From positions 2,418,001-2,482,000 of the forward strand of contig OZ024844.1 in the NCBI GenBank assembly GCA_964017145.1: a stretch of DNA of 64,000 nt, in the 5' to 3' direction. Below the pieces are notes generated by a model. The model was not told the DNA's origin. It saw only the letters and a list, made by a program, of their open reading frames with translations, and did not search any database. A program made the position numbers and the translations under genes. This stretch comes from Agrocybe praecox. Lineage: Eukaryota; Basidiomycota; Agaricomycetes; Agaricales; Agrocybaceae. Of the stretch, positions 24,101 to 35,230 are shown piece by piece; position 1 is the first letter of the stretch, and every line of letters begins with the position of its first letter.

Positions 24101-25186
24101 ACCGTGGCTAGAAGAGGACGCTGCGTGCCACGTAGATTTCATTCAGGTTCCGTCGAAACTGAAGTGGAAGATACACCAAGAAGCCCATGACATTAGTCGG
24201 GCTCAAGTCAAACCTGTCGGGGACCACCCGGCTACTTCTTGGGACAGTGTACAAAAGGTCATCACTAAAACAGTTCAGGAGGATTGGAAGGTACTCTTCC
24301 GAGACCCCAACTACTGAGGACATAACTTTATGCGCCTCAAGAATCTCGCCGGAGATTTACTCGAGCCGACGTACCTCAACGAAGGTACTTGGCTTCGCGA
24401 AGTGAAGGGCGAGCTAGTAACGCTCGTCGCGAGGATGAACAGATGCATCCTCAATCACGCTCCCATTGGTGCTTACTATGAGCACTTCAACATTCAAAAA
24501 CCCCATGCGTGCGAATGCGGCCACCACCTGCAGACGCGCGCACATATATTGCAAGTGTGTACGAGACATACACGCGAGCACGACGGTCGGTCACCGGAAC
24601 TCTTGGTGCATCTGATCAAATTCCTGGATGACAACAACTCAGTGTTTGCGTTCAGGCGACCCGCAGGGGTTGGATAAGCAGGTTGGGCTACGGTTCAGCC
24701 TGCGGAACGTGCTCTGCTCGGACTTCGGACTCTTTACCATTACAATGGCACGCGCCTCAGTACTCGGACTTGTGGGATTAGTCCTGACCCTGCGGGGGCG
24801 TTCGGGACCCTTTAGTGGGTACCTTGGTTTGTGGGCTTCGGCCTGACCCTTCGGGGGCACCCGGGCTAAGCGGAAGCGGCGATGCGACTTGGAACGTGAG
24901 GAGACTGCAGACTGGGTGGGGTGCGGACTGTGGGTTGGGCTCGATGCCCGGCCACAATGCTTACTTGCTTGCGATGGCGCCAGCGCCATCGAACCAGCAA
25001 CAATCCGACCGCCTAACGGCGGTCTGCAATCTTGGCGGGCCTCTGCCCGCCCTCGCAGACGTAGCGTAGTATCAAATCTTGCTTAGCATGCTTTTGTATG
25101 TAACGTAGGGACCGGACTGCAATCGCACACCGGAATACAAGTGGGCCTTTGGTCCTTTGATTTTTTTTTTAAAAAAAAAAAAAAAA
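24101..25186 (+). mobile_element. LINE copy B: 3' end of ORF2, 3' UTR and poly(A)
   Basis: It is 5'-truncated in the RNase H domain (PWLEEDAACHVDFIQVPSKL) and continues through the C-terminal zinc-finger-like motif HACECGHHLQTRAHILQVC to the stop at 24677. A 490-bp 3' UTR and a 16-nt poly(A) follow at 25171-25186. In NY.GHN the Arg codon CGA seen in other copies is TGA (about 24315). The tail abuts a LINE in the opposite orientation at 25187. Confidence 0.88.
24973..25051 (+). other. Three hairpins in the LINE 3' UTR
   Basis: GATGGCGCCAGCGCCATC (24973-24990), GACCGCCTAACGGCGGTC (25007-25024) and GGCGGGCCTCTGCCCGCC (25034-25051) are near-perfect inverted repeats in tandem. Equivalents are in LINE F (29078-29129) and LINE H (about 40380-40460), some degraded. 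LINE RTs commonly recognise 3' UTR stem-loops; the role here is inferred. Confidence 0.7.
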
Positions 25187-27763
25187 GCCTAGTTTCTTCA
25201 GATGGAGGTGAACGGGGATGAGGCCCACTAGGGCCTTAACCCCGCCTGTGGGGGAGGTGCGAAATGCACCTGTGATCCAAAGTGCCGCTTTACACTGCAT
25301 TTTGCGCAGGTCTTCGAGAGCTCCCTTGGAGCGGGAGCCTTCGAAATACCACAGGCGATATCTGTACGTTGCAATTGGTAGAACACATGCACGGTATAGT
25401 AGTCGCTTCTCCTTGGGGTGGAGGCCGCGAGTTGAACTTCCAAGCATCTTCATGGCTTTCACCGATGATAGAGACTTGGTAGAGTAGAACTGCACATGCT
25501 CTTTGAAAGTGAGCTTGCGATCGAAGTAAAAGCCCAAGTAGCGCCAGACACGCTTTGGGCAAAGAGGGGTGTCCCCCGTATAGGGGGCGTAGCTGAGGTC
25601 TAGGGGTGGTGGGTCGTAGCTGTGCGACTGGTCGAAGCAGGCGTATTCGGACTTGTTGTGTTCAAGAATGAGTCCGATGGCGGTGAAAAGTCGAAGGAGG
25701 ACTGCGTAGGCAGCCACAAGGGTTACCGTGTTCTCCTGGAGAGTTTTGGCCTGGGCAATGCATGTGCCGTCATCCACATAAGATAGAAGTGATGTCTTGC
25801 GAGATATCTCTTCTATATGGTATAACTTCATCACCGGAGCGATGTATAATGCTGAGAGGACGGGGGACAAGGCGGAGCCTTGTCCCACGCCGACATCCGC
25901 CTGCCAGGGGTCGGATGTGAACGAGTTCCACCTGTATGAGGTGTATCGGTCGACTAGGTAGGATGAGAAGAACCGCGCCACTAGTGGCGAGAACCCCTGC
26001 TTCCTGAGTATCGCCTTGAGCATGTCGTGGTTGAGAGATGGGAAGAACTGGGCGATGTCAAAAGCGACAACGCTGGTCTTGAGTCCCTTAGTCCACCCGG
26101 TGCGAATCAGGTGGGTAAGGTACAGCCCTGCATCTTCGGTTGAGCGCTGACGCACTCCTCCGACTTGGTTGGGATGAACAAGGTCGAACTTGATCATGTC
26201 ATACTGAAGTCGATTAGAAATCATCTTCTCGATAAGTTTCCCGGTGGTATTCAACAGCACAATGGGCCGGAATGCCTTGGGGTCTGAATATGTAGGTTTG
26301 CCCGGCTTTGGTATGATAACTGAAGTTGACTCCTTAAAGTGCCTCGGCCAATGCCCAACACGAATGCAGGCGTTGGCAAGGTTGATAAGAAGTTGTGAAG
26401 CAGCTTGCTGCTTCACAACTTCTTTGAGAACTGGCCACGACACATGGTCCGGGCCTGGGGAAGACAGACTTGAACAGGACGCAAGCGCCTCATCTAATTC
26501 TAACTTGGAGAATGGGGGCCAGTCCCTTTCCTGGAGGGTAGGAAGGGGGTCTAGCACTGTAAGATCTACCACTCAGCCGGAGGCCGAGTTGTAGGTGTTA
26601 TGGAGGGCGTCCCATAGGGAGTCCATTCCATGGCAGGGCTGTCCTTGGTATTGGATAGCTTCACAGGCAGGTAACTTGCGCTGTTTGACCCATTCCATTA
26701 GGTCCCACGGGCGTCTGTTAGTGTATGCGATTTCTGTGATCCGAAGTTCAAAGAAGTCGCGCTTGACATCCTTAACGGTTTTGCGAAATGCCTTCCACTT
26801 CTCGTCAGTTTTATTCAGACGATATGCAGCAAGCGAGTTTGTGCACCATGCAGTGGGGGCATGACGAGGCGCGTAGCCTGCATCCTTTATCGGAGTGGCC
26901 CCATCGCCAGCATCGCTGGCACAGGGGGACACCGGTGTGGGTGGTGGCGGGTTGGATTTCGCATAACCTTCCGAGGACCATAACAGATTTGTTGATAATC
27001 TGTTTGGCGCGGGCACCGGACTTGGAGTCCCAGATGTCGATGTAGGCCATACCCATGGTGCTGGCCGGAGAGTTGTGTACTATGCGCGCTTCGCGTGCAA
27101 AGTATAAGTTTCCGCCAAGCGGAGAGGACTTAAGGGCCCCCTGCACTATTTCGGAAGTGATCCTGGACGTCCTTGCGGCGTCGGTATAGTATGGGACATC
27201 CACGATGCGGATGAACGATGTGGCAACTGGGAGGCTGACGGTGATGCCGGCAGCGACCTGGTTAAATGATGCGTTAGCTTGACCTCGAAGGTATTCGAGG
27301 TCCCGCTCGTTAGCCACACCGTCGGTGTGGAGAGTGTATCCTGCATAGGCCGGGGCCATAGACAAGATTTGGAGTGTGGAGCCCCCGTCGCGCAAAGCAT
27401 GGCAGGCTCGAACGATGTATAGGTTGAAGTCGCAAGTTGGGACTGCGCTTTCAAACTGTATGAGGACCTGTCTTCTCGACGGTCCTCCTGCGACGAAGGA
27501 AGGGAGCTGCGACTTGCGCTTTCGCGCCTTCGTCGGCCCCGCTGCATTCTGATTGGTTGCCTGTGCCACTGCACTAATAGGCAATTGAGGTGTGACTTTC
27601 GCGAGTTGCGCGACCGTCACAGGTTGTTTCGGTCCTTGGCCGAGGCGAGAGGCATATGACCCCTTGCCTGGACCAGCGGTCCGTCGAGAAGGAAGCGGTG
27701 GCACGATTCTTCCTGCAAAATTGATGGTGGTGGTAACGAGTCAAGAAGAGATGTTCGAGTGGT
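25187..27763 (-). mobile_element. LINE copy D, minus strand: ORF1 fused to RT by an internal deletion
   Basis: Reading leftward, ORF1 (zinc-knuckle nucleic-acid-binding protein) is seen from about 27704 to the CCHC motif CQRCWRWGHSDKGC. At about 26860 it jumps from CPHCM into ORF2 codons TNSLAAYRLNKTDEK, so the ORF1 end and the endonuclease are deleted. RT continues with motif A FDIAQFFPSLNHD, motif B GVGQGSALSPVLSALYI and motif C YVDDGT, to LHLKKLG at the 25187 junction. A TGA replaces the CGA (Arg) of other copies at 26574-26576. The copy is inactive. Confidence 0.85.
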
Positions 27764-28593
27764 GGGTTCGCTTTCGCGTTCCCCTTGCAGCACTTGGCGA
27801 TGTCACGATGTTCATCTGCCCTGTGCGGGCCCATACAGTGTGGGCATGACGCGGCACGTAGCCTGCATCCTTTGTCAGAGTGCCCCCATCGCCAGCATCG
27901 CTGGCATAGGGGAACACCGGTGTGGGTGGTGGCGGGTTGAATCTCGCACTGCCTTCCGAGGACCATAACAGACTTGTTGATGATCTGTTTGGCGTGGGCA
28001 CCGGACTTGGAGTCCCAGATGTCGATGTAGGCCATACCCATGGTGCTGGCCGGAGAGTTGTGTACTATGCGCGCTTCGCGTGCAAAGTATAAGTTTCCAC
28101 CAAGCGGAGAGGACTTGAGGGCCCCCTGCACTATGTCGGAAGTAATTCTCGATGTCCTTGCGGCGTCGGTGTAGTAAGGAACATCCACTATGCGGATGAA
28201 CGATGTGGCAACTGGTAGACTGACTGTGATGCCATTAGCCACCTGGCTGAAGGATGCGTTCCCTTGGCCTCGAAGATATTCGAGGTCGCGTTCGTTGGCC
28301 ACACCGTCTGTGTGGAGAGTGTATCCTGCATATGCCAGGGCCATAGACAAGATTTGGAGTGTGGAGCCCCGTCGCGCAGGGCACGGCGGGCGCGAACAAT
28401 GTATAGGTTGAAGTCGCAAGTTGGGACTGCGCTTTCAAACTGTATGAGGACCTGTCTTCTCGACGGTCCTCCAGCGACAAAGGAGGGGAGCTGCGACTTG
28501 CGCTTTCGTGACTTTGTCGGCCCTGCTGCGTTCTGATTTGTTGCCTGTGCCACTGCGCTGATAGGCAATTGAGGTGTGACCTTCGCAAGTTCC
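27764..28593 (-). mobile_element. LINE copy E, minus strand: ORF1 only
   Basis: A second ORF1 begins near the LTR at 28594 (AVAQATNQNAAGPTKSRKRK) and runs through VSLPVATSFIRIVDVPYYTD and GVPLCQRCWRWGHSDKGC to HRADEHRDIAKCCKGNAKAN. It then stops matching the LINE and meets the 5' part of copy D. It has a frameshift near 28370 (DGAPHSKSC versus GGSTLQIL). It is in the same orientation as copy D, producing two ORF1 regions in tandem. Confidence 0.82.
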
Positions 28594-28907
28594 TGTTAAA
28601 GGGAGCGAGTGCGGGATGCTGTGAGCTACCTGGTGACCTAATATGGTGCACCCAAGACGAAGGACTGAGAAGCTATGAAGAGCTGAAGTCCAGAGTGAGT
28701 AACTTGATGTATTGAGACACAAGACATACAACTGACCTGAAGTCCAGAGTGAGTAACTGAGGACTTCAGGCTTTGGTCTACAGACTTATATATGTTACTG
28801 TATGTAAGGGATGTAACCAGTAAGAGATGTAAAACACGTAAGAAGGTGAAACATGTAAGAAGGTGAAACATGTAAGAAGGTGAAACGTGTAAGATAAGAT
28901 GGAACAT

Positions 28908-28908
<1 letters not shown>
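28594..28908 (-). repeat. Copia LTR fragment, minus orientation, cut by LINE F poly(A)
   Basis: Begins TGTTAAAGGGAGCGAG, the reverse complement of the LTR end, and includes CTTATATATG (TATA region) and AAACATGTAAGAAGGTG iterations. It ends where the poly(T) of LINE F begins, so about 100 bp of U3 is missing. It resembles the Copia-2 LTR more than the Copia-1/3 LTRs. It is inserted in the ORF1 of LINE E. Confidence 0.85.
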
Positions 28909-28939
<31 letters not shown>

Positions 28940-31900
28940 TCAAAGGACTGAAGTCCCACTTGTATTCCGGTGCGCAATTGCAGTCCGGTCCCTACGTTAC
29001 ATACAGTGGCATGCTAAGCAAGATTTTAATACTACGCTACGTCTGCGAGGGCGGGCAGAAGGCCCACCAAGATTGCAGACCGCCGTTAGGCGGTCAGAAT
29101 GTTGCTGGTTCGATGGCGCTTGCGCCATCGCAAGCAAGTAAGCATTGTGGCCGGGCACCGAGCTCAGCCCACAGTCCACACCCCGCCCAGTCCACAGTCC
29201 CCTCATGTTCCAAGCCGCATCGCTGCTTCCGCTTAGCCCGAGTGCCCCCGAAGGGTCAGGCCGAAGCCCACAAACTCAGGTACCCACTGAAGGGCCCCCA
29301 ACGCCCCCGCAGGGTCAGGACGAATCCCACAAGTTGGAGTACTAGAGTGCGCGCCATTGTATTGGCAAAGAATCCGTGGTCCAAGGAGAGCACGTCCCGC
29401 AAGCCAGGCCAAGACCCAACCTGCTTATCCAACCCCTGCAGGTCGCCTGAATGCAAACGCTAAGTCGTTGTCATCCAGGAATTTGATCAGATGCACCAGA
29501 AGTTCCAGTGACCGACCGTCGTGCTCGCGTGTATGTTTCGTACACACTTGCAATATATGTGCGCGCGTCTGCAGGTGGTGGCCGCATTCGCATGCATGAG
29601 TTTCTTGAATGTTAAAGCGCTCATAGTAAGCACCAATGGGAGCGTGATTGAGGATGCATCTGTTCATCCTCGCGACGAGCGTTACTAGCTCGCCTTTCAC
29701 TTCGCGGAGCCAGGTGCCTTCATTGAGGTACGTTGGTTCGAGTAAATCCCCGGCGAGATTCTTGAGGCGCATAAAGTTATGCCCTCGGTAGTTTGGGTCT
29801 CGGAAGAGGGTCTTCCAATCCTTCTGTACTGTTTTAGTGACGACCTTTCGTACACTATCCAAGGAAGTAGCCGGGTGGTCCCCGACAGGTTCGACTTGAG
29901 CCCGACTGATGTCATGGGCTTCTTGGTGTATCTTCCACTTCAGTTTCGAGGGAACCTGAATGAAGTCTACATGGCACGCGGCATCTTCTTCTAGCCACGG
30001 TTGTAAGGCTCGACAGATGGCCAAAGAATGTCCTTGGCCACTGTGGAGGGTGGGGTCCAGTGCTCGTTTGGCCGAAGCCATCGAGTCGGTGAAGATAACG
30101 ATCCGTTCGCAATTGTCCTGCTGGGTGGCAAGGACGATCGCTGAGCGAATGGCAAAGAGTTCTGCATCGGGGGCAGTTACTCGTCCGGCAGGATGCGATA
30201 CGGTATGAGTTCGTTCGCGTCCCCGGTATAATAGGGCAGTCAAGACCGCCTGTCGCTGTACGTCGTTCGGCACCGAAGCGTCGACCGCGCAATACACCGT
30301 TGTTTCTTCTTTCTGTGCCTCTTTGAGGAACTTGTTAAGTTCAATGAGCACTGCCTGACCCGACGCCTCGTCGGTTGGGCATGGTTCGAATGTGAAACGA
30401 GTGCTATACAAATCAAGCAGCCTGTTTCCAGGGCGAGCCTCTGTCGCGACGGGCGAGAAAGACTCTGTGAGTTCAGGGAGATGACGGTCGATCTCCATGA
30501 GGGCCCCTCCTACCTTTGCTTTCTGGGTGGGAGTGAGCCTTGAAATTGCTAACGGGTGAACGTCAGCCCGCTTGTGGTGCTCCTCGGAAAGGAGCGCCCT
30601 AAGCGGATGGGTGTCTGATAACGTGGCAGCCCGATAGTTGGATCGACCGCCTAGTTTCTTCAAATGGAGGTGAACGGGGATGAGGCCCGCAAGGGCCTCA
30701 ACCCCGCCTGTGGGGGAGGTGCGGAATGCACCTGTGATCCAAAGTGCCGCTTTACGCTGCATTTTGCGCAGGTCTTCGAGAGCTCCCTTAGATCGGGAGC
30801 CTTCGAAGTACCACGGATGGTATCCGTACGTTGCTATTGGTAGAACACATGCACGGTATAATAGTCGCTTTTCCTTGGGATGGAGGCCGCGAGTTGAACT
30901 TCCAAGAAAGCCCAAGTAGCGCCAAACGCGCTTAGGGCGAAGGGGGGTGTCCCCTGTGTAGGGGGCATATCCGAGGTCGAGAGGTGGCGGGTCGTAATTG
31001 TGCGACCGGTCGAAGCAGGCATATTCGGACTTGTTGTGTTCGAGGATGAGTCCAATGGCGGTGAAGAGTCGAAGGAGGACTGCATAAGCAGCCACAAGGG
31101 TTACCGTGTTCTCCTGGAGAGTTTTGGCCTGGGCAATGCATGTGCCGTCGTCCACGTAAGATAGAAGTGATGTCTTTCGAGATATCTCTTCCATATGGTA
31201 TAGTTTCATCACTGGAGCGATGTATAGTGCTGAGAGGACGGGGGACAGGGCAGAGCCCTGTCCCACACCGACATCCGCCTGCCGGGGGTCGGATGTGAAC
31301 GAATTCCACCTGTATGAGGTGTATTGGTCGACGAGGTAGGAAGAGAAGAACTGAGCCACTAATGGCGAGAACCCCTGCTTCCTGAGTATTGCCTTGAGCA
31401 TGTCATGGTTAAGAGATGGGAAGAACTGGGCGATGTCAAAGGTGACAACGCTAGTTTTGAGTCCCTTTGCCCACCCGGTGCGAATCAGATGGGTAAGGTA
31501 CAGCCCTGCGTCCTCGGTTGAGCGCTGCCGCACTCCTCCGACTTGGTTAGGATGAACAAGATCGAACTTGATCATATCGTATTGAAGACGATTTGAAATC
31601 ATCTTCTCAATGAGTTTCCCCGTGGTGTTCAACAGCACAATGGGCCGGAACGCTTTGGGGTCTGAGTATGTAGGTTTGCCCGGCTTCGGTATGATGACCG
31701 AGGTCGATTCCTTAAAGTGCCTCGGCCAATGCCCAACATGAATGCAGGCGTTGGCAAGGTCGATAAGAAGTTGTGAAGCAGCAAGCTGCTTCACAACTTC
31801 TTTGAGGACTGGCCAGGACACATGGTCCAGGCCTGGGGAGGACAGACTTGAACAAGACGCGAGCACCTCGTCCAGTTCTAACTTGGAGAATGGGGGCCAG

Positions 31901-32001
31901 TCCCTTTCCTGAAGAGTAGGGAGGGGGTCTAGCACTGTAAGATCTACAACTCGGCCGGAGGCTGAGTTGTAGGTGTTATGGAGGGCATCCCATAGGGAGT
32001 C
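28909..32001 (-). mobile_element. LINE copy F, minus strand: RT-RNase H-zinc finger and 3' tail
   Basis: Poly(T) at 28909-28933 marks the 3' end. ORF2 is open from about 32000 to 29425: LWDALHNTYNSASGRVVDL, FDIAQFFPSLNHD, GVGQGSALSPVLSALYI, YVDDGT, then RNase H with VYCAVDASVPND, PDAELFAIRSAI and IVIFTDSMASAKRAL, and the terminal CECGHHLQ..H..C motif. An 84-bp in-frame deletion removes the segment between RYLGF and LGSSTRGL (about 30904). It is 5'-truncated at 32001, where a plus-strand LINE abuts it tail-out. Confidence 0.88.
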
Positions 32002-32810
32002 ATGAGGCGAGATCTTATTGATCATCGTGACATCTTCGTTCTCTCGCTGTTTCAAGGCAACGAGACTTATAACTTCATGAATGTATATTCAGACGAAGGA
32101 AGTACAGCGATTCGGTTTTTACAAGACCACGTCGACGAACTACCCCGCTTCCACTACATGGGAGGCGACTTTAACGCTCACTCGAGAATATGGGACCCCA
32201 ATATCACGTATCATCGGTGGGACGCTATCGCGCTGCTAGACATAGCCGCCGAACTCGACCTAGAATGGACAGAACCGTCCAATCCGGGCCCTATATTTAT
32301 ATCCAACAATCCAGACCTTCGGCCATCGGTCATTGATCTGGTATTCCGCGGGATTTCTGAGTCAGCGAGAAGTCGCGTCACTCGTGCACCGGAACATCAG
32401 GGGCGAACGGATCACATTCCGTTGATAGCTTCTGTCAAATTAGCGGATGACGTTGAAGACGTGATCCGCTTCACAATCGCTAAGGGCTCCGACGCTTACA
32501 AAGCGTGGAAGACCGAGCTGCCGGGGAAAGTTGCTGCCATAGAAGTAGAACGCCTAGAAACCAGGGACGATGTTGAGCGAGTGGCGCAAGCCCTCGCTGA
32601 TGTCTTCACCGCTGCGTGGGATTCCCATGCAAAGGAGACCCGAATTACAAAGCACTCGAAACCATGGTGGAACGACGAGTGCACAAACACGCTTGCCGCG
32701 TATCGTCTGGATAAAACCGACGAGAAGTGGAAAGCATTTCGCAAAACCGTTCAGGATGTCAAGCGCGACTTCTTTGAACTTCGGATCACAGAAATCGCAT
32801 ATACTAACAG
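32002..32810 (+). mobile_element. LINE copy G, first part: endonuclease
   Basis: Starts in the endonuclease at MRRDLIDHRDIFVLSLFQGN and includes GGDFNAHSRIWD, SVIDLVF and GRTDHIPLIAS, the conserved catalytic segments of AP-type endonucleases. It reads on to KRDFFELRITEIAYTN, where Copia-1 is inserted after AACAG. The LINE resumes at 37263 with the duplicated AACAG. Head-to-head with LINE F. Confidence 0.88.
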
Positions 32811-33247
32811 TGTTAGAATTTGCCCTCCAAGTCCCTACCTTCCAGACCTCTCAGGAGGTTCATCACACTTCTGTCATCCTGAAACACACTTCACCTTTCT
32901 CACATGTTTCACCCTCTGTTACATGTTTCACTTCCCTTACATGTTTCATCTTCTCTTACACGTTTCACGCTCTTACATGTTTCACGCTCTTACACGTTTC
33001 AAGTTCTCACACATTTCACATCTGTTACATCCCTTACATGCCCTAGCATATATAAGTCTGTAGACCAAAGCCTGAAGTCCCCAGTTACTCACTCTGGACT
33101 TCAGGTCAGTAGTATGTCTTATGTCTCAATACACTCAGTTACTCACTCTGGACTTCAGCTCTTCATAGCTCCTCAGTCCTTCGTCTTGGGTGCACCATAT
33201 TAGGTCACCAGGTAGCTCACAGCATCCCGCACTCGCTCCATTTAACA
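32811..33247 (+). repeat. Copia-1 5' LTR
   Basis: 437 bp, TG..CA ended. U3 holds repeated TTACATGTTTCAC units, TATATAAG lies at 33049-33056, and paired ACTCACTCTGGACTTCAG repeats occur downstream of it. By eye its U3 matches the 5' LTR of Copia-3 better than its own 3' LTR. Confidence 0.92.
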
Positions 33248-33260
33248 GGTTATGGGCCCC
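33248..33260 (+). other. Copia-1 primer binding site (half initiator tRNA-Met)
   Basis: GGTTATGGGCCCC directly follows the 5' LTR. It is complementary to the anticodon arm of initiator tRNA-Met (..GGGCCCATAACC..), the internal half-tRNA priming used by Drosophila copia. The same site occurs at 38112 and 59695. Confidence 0.75.
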
Positions 33261-33520
33261 ACGCTTCACGCGCTCTAAATTCGACTTTTCTTGTCTTGGT
33301 CTTATCTTGATCTCGTTGCAATCTTGCTTATTGCGCTCGATCCGTTGCCTCGTTTGTCTTGTAACTGTCAACAACACTCTGTCGCACTGTTACAACCCAC
33401 ACTACACATTTTCACACCTCCATCGCACTTCATCGCCAGTGGATTCAGAACTACACTGAATTTCGCGTCCCAATTAAACTGGCTGATCACACCATTGTCT
33501 ATTCAGCTGGTGTTGGCACT

Positions 33521-35230
33521 GTGGTCATCCATCCAGTGATCAATGGCAAACCAGTTCGTTCTGTAGAGTTGACTCGCGTTTTGCATGTCCCCCAGCTTCG
33601 CAACAATCTCCTGGCTTGCTTATACCTCACAAAGCGAAAAGGGATCAGGATGGAAGTGGATGCAGACACCATGTACTTCAAACTCAAAGGCAACACACTC
33701 TTCACTGCCAGAGTCACAGACAGCAACAATGGCATTTTGAATGCCACCACAGAGCCCATGGAGCATGCTAATGCTGCTTCAACTCTTCCTATGGATGCCA
33801 GCCTCTGGCATCAGCGCTTTTGCCACCACAGCACTGACAGTGTGCACAAACTTGTCAAAGACAATCTTGTCATTGGACTCATCATCACATCTGACTCCAA
33901 ACCAGACCCCATCTGTGAACCTTGCTTAGCTGGCAAGATGGTTTCCTCTCCTTTCCCCAGCTCATCTCGCATTTCTACCTCTCCACTGGAACTCATTCAT
34001 TCTGATCTTCATGGTCCTCTTCCTGTTGCATCTCAAGAAGGCTACCGCTACTGGGTTACCTTTATTGATGACTGCACCAAGCTCAAAGCCATTATGTTTT
34101 TGAAGCGAAAAAGCGACACCTTTGAAGCTTTCAAGACATTCAAGGCTTATGCTGAGAACCAGCTGGATGCAAAAATCAAAGCTTTGCAGGATGACAAGGC
34201 TGGAGAGTACATGTCCAATGCTTTCATCAAGTTTACAGATGACTGTGGCATTGTTAGGCGCCATAGCACCAGGAACAGGCCACAGCAGAATGGAGTTGCA
34301 GAGAGAGCCAACAGGACTATTGCTGATCATGCCACTGCCATGCTTGTTCAAGCCAACCTCCCTGCTTCATTTTGGATGCTTGCTGTTTCTGCTTATGTGC
34401 ACATCTGGAATCGCCTTCCTACAGCCCCACTGCCTGGTACAACGCCCTACACTGAGTGGTACAAGAAGAAACCAGATGTCAGCAATTTGCGCGTTTTTGG
34501 CTGTGCTGCATATGTCTATATTCAGCGAGACAAGAGGAAGTCACTCCAACCACACATGGAGAAATGTATCTTTGTTGGCTATCCTACTGGCTACAAGGGC
34601 TGGCGCTTTTTCAACCCCATCATCAAGAAGTTCATCATTTCTGAAAGGGCTGTTTTTGACGAAAGGAGCTTTCCTGGACTCAAACACTCTGACTCAATCA
34701 ACCTTTTCCCTACTGGTTTGCTTTCACCACTTTTAGAGTCTGTGGATATGCCAGATTTGGGGGGGATGATGATGATGCTTCAAATCTTCCAAATCACACT
34801 CCTAATGCTCCAAATGCGCCCCAACCACTTCCAGCACCTCCTGCTGCACCTGCTGACGCTCCAAATGCTCCAAATGCTCCAAACGTTGCAAACTCGCCCT
34901 CTGATGCACACACTCCTGTACCTGCACCCAACACACCAAAGACTGAACCAGAAACAACACCACTTCCTGACAGTCCTCCACACACACCTCCACCACCTGC
35001 TTCGTCTCCATTGCCTCCTGCACCCCCATCTGCTCCCAAAAAGCGAACTGGTCGATCTGCCCAACCTCCTGAGCCTCAGCCTGAGCCTAGACGCTCTAAC
35101 AGGCAAACAAAGCCACCAGGAGAGTGGTGGGTTGTTCAGACTGCTCAGGATGATGTGGATGGTCTTGATCATGTCCAATTTGCTGGTGCTGCGTCGACTT
35201 CAGACCCTTGAAATTACAGAGAGGCCATGA
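33521..35230 (+). pseudogene. Copia-1 protease remnant and integrase (degraded pol, first part)
   Basis: After the truncated protease region, the integrase zinc motif (WHQRFCHHSTD...CEPC) leads to the DDE core: ELIHSDLHGPLP (Asp), LQDDKAGEYMS (Asp) and NRPQQNGVAERANRTI (Glu). A GKR-type downstream part (FVGYPTGYKGWRFFNP) follows. A run of seven G at 34759-34765 shifts the frame; with eight G the text would read DDDDASNLPNHTPNAPNAPQ, a normal Copia Pro-rich linker. A TGA at 35209-35211 (SDP.NYREAM) would end the linker frame. Confidence 0.85.

Noticed and set aside
32001..32002. LINE F/G head-to-head joint as a twin-priming 5' inversion
   Set aside because: The two copies overlap in LINE coordinates (both contain the start of RT), so they are separate insertions or a rearrangement, not one inverted transcript.
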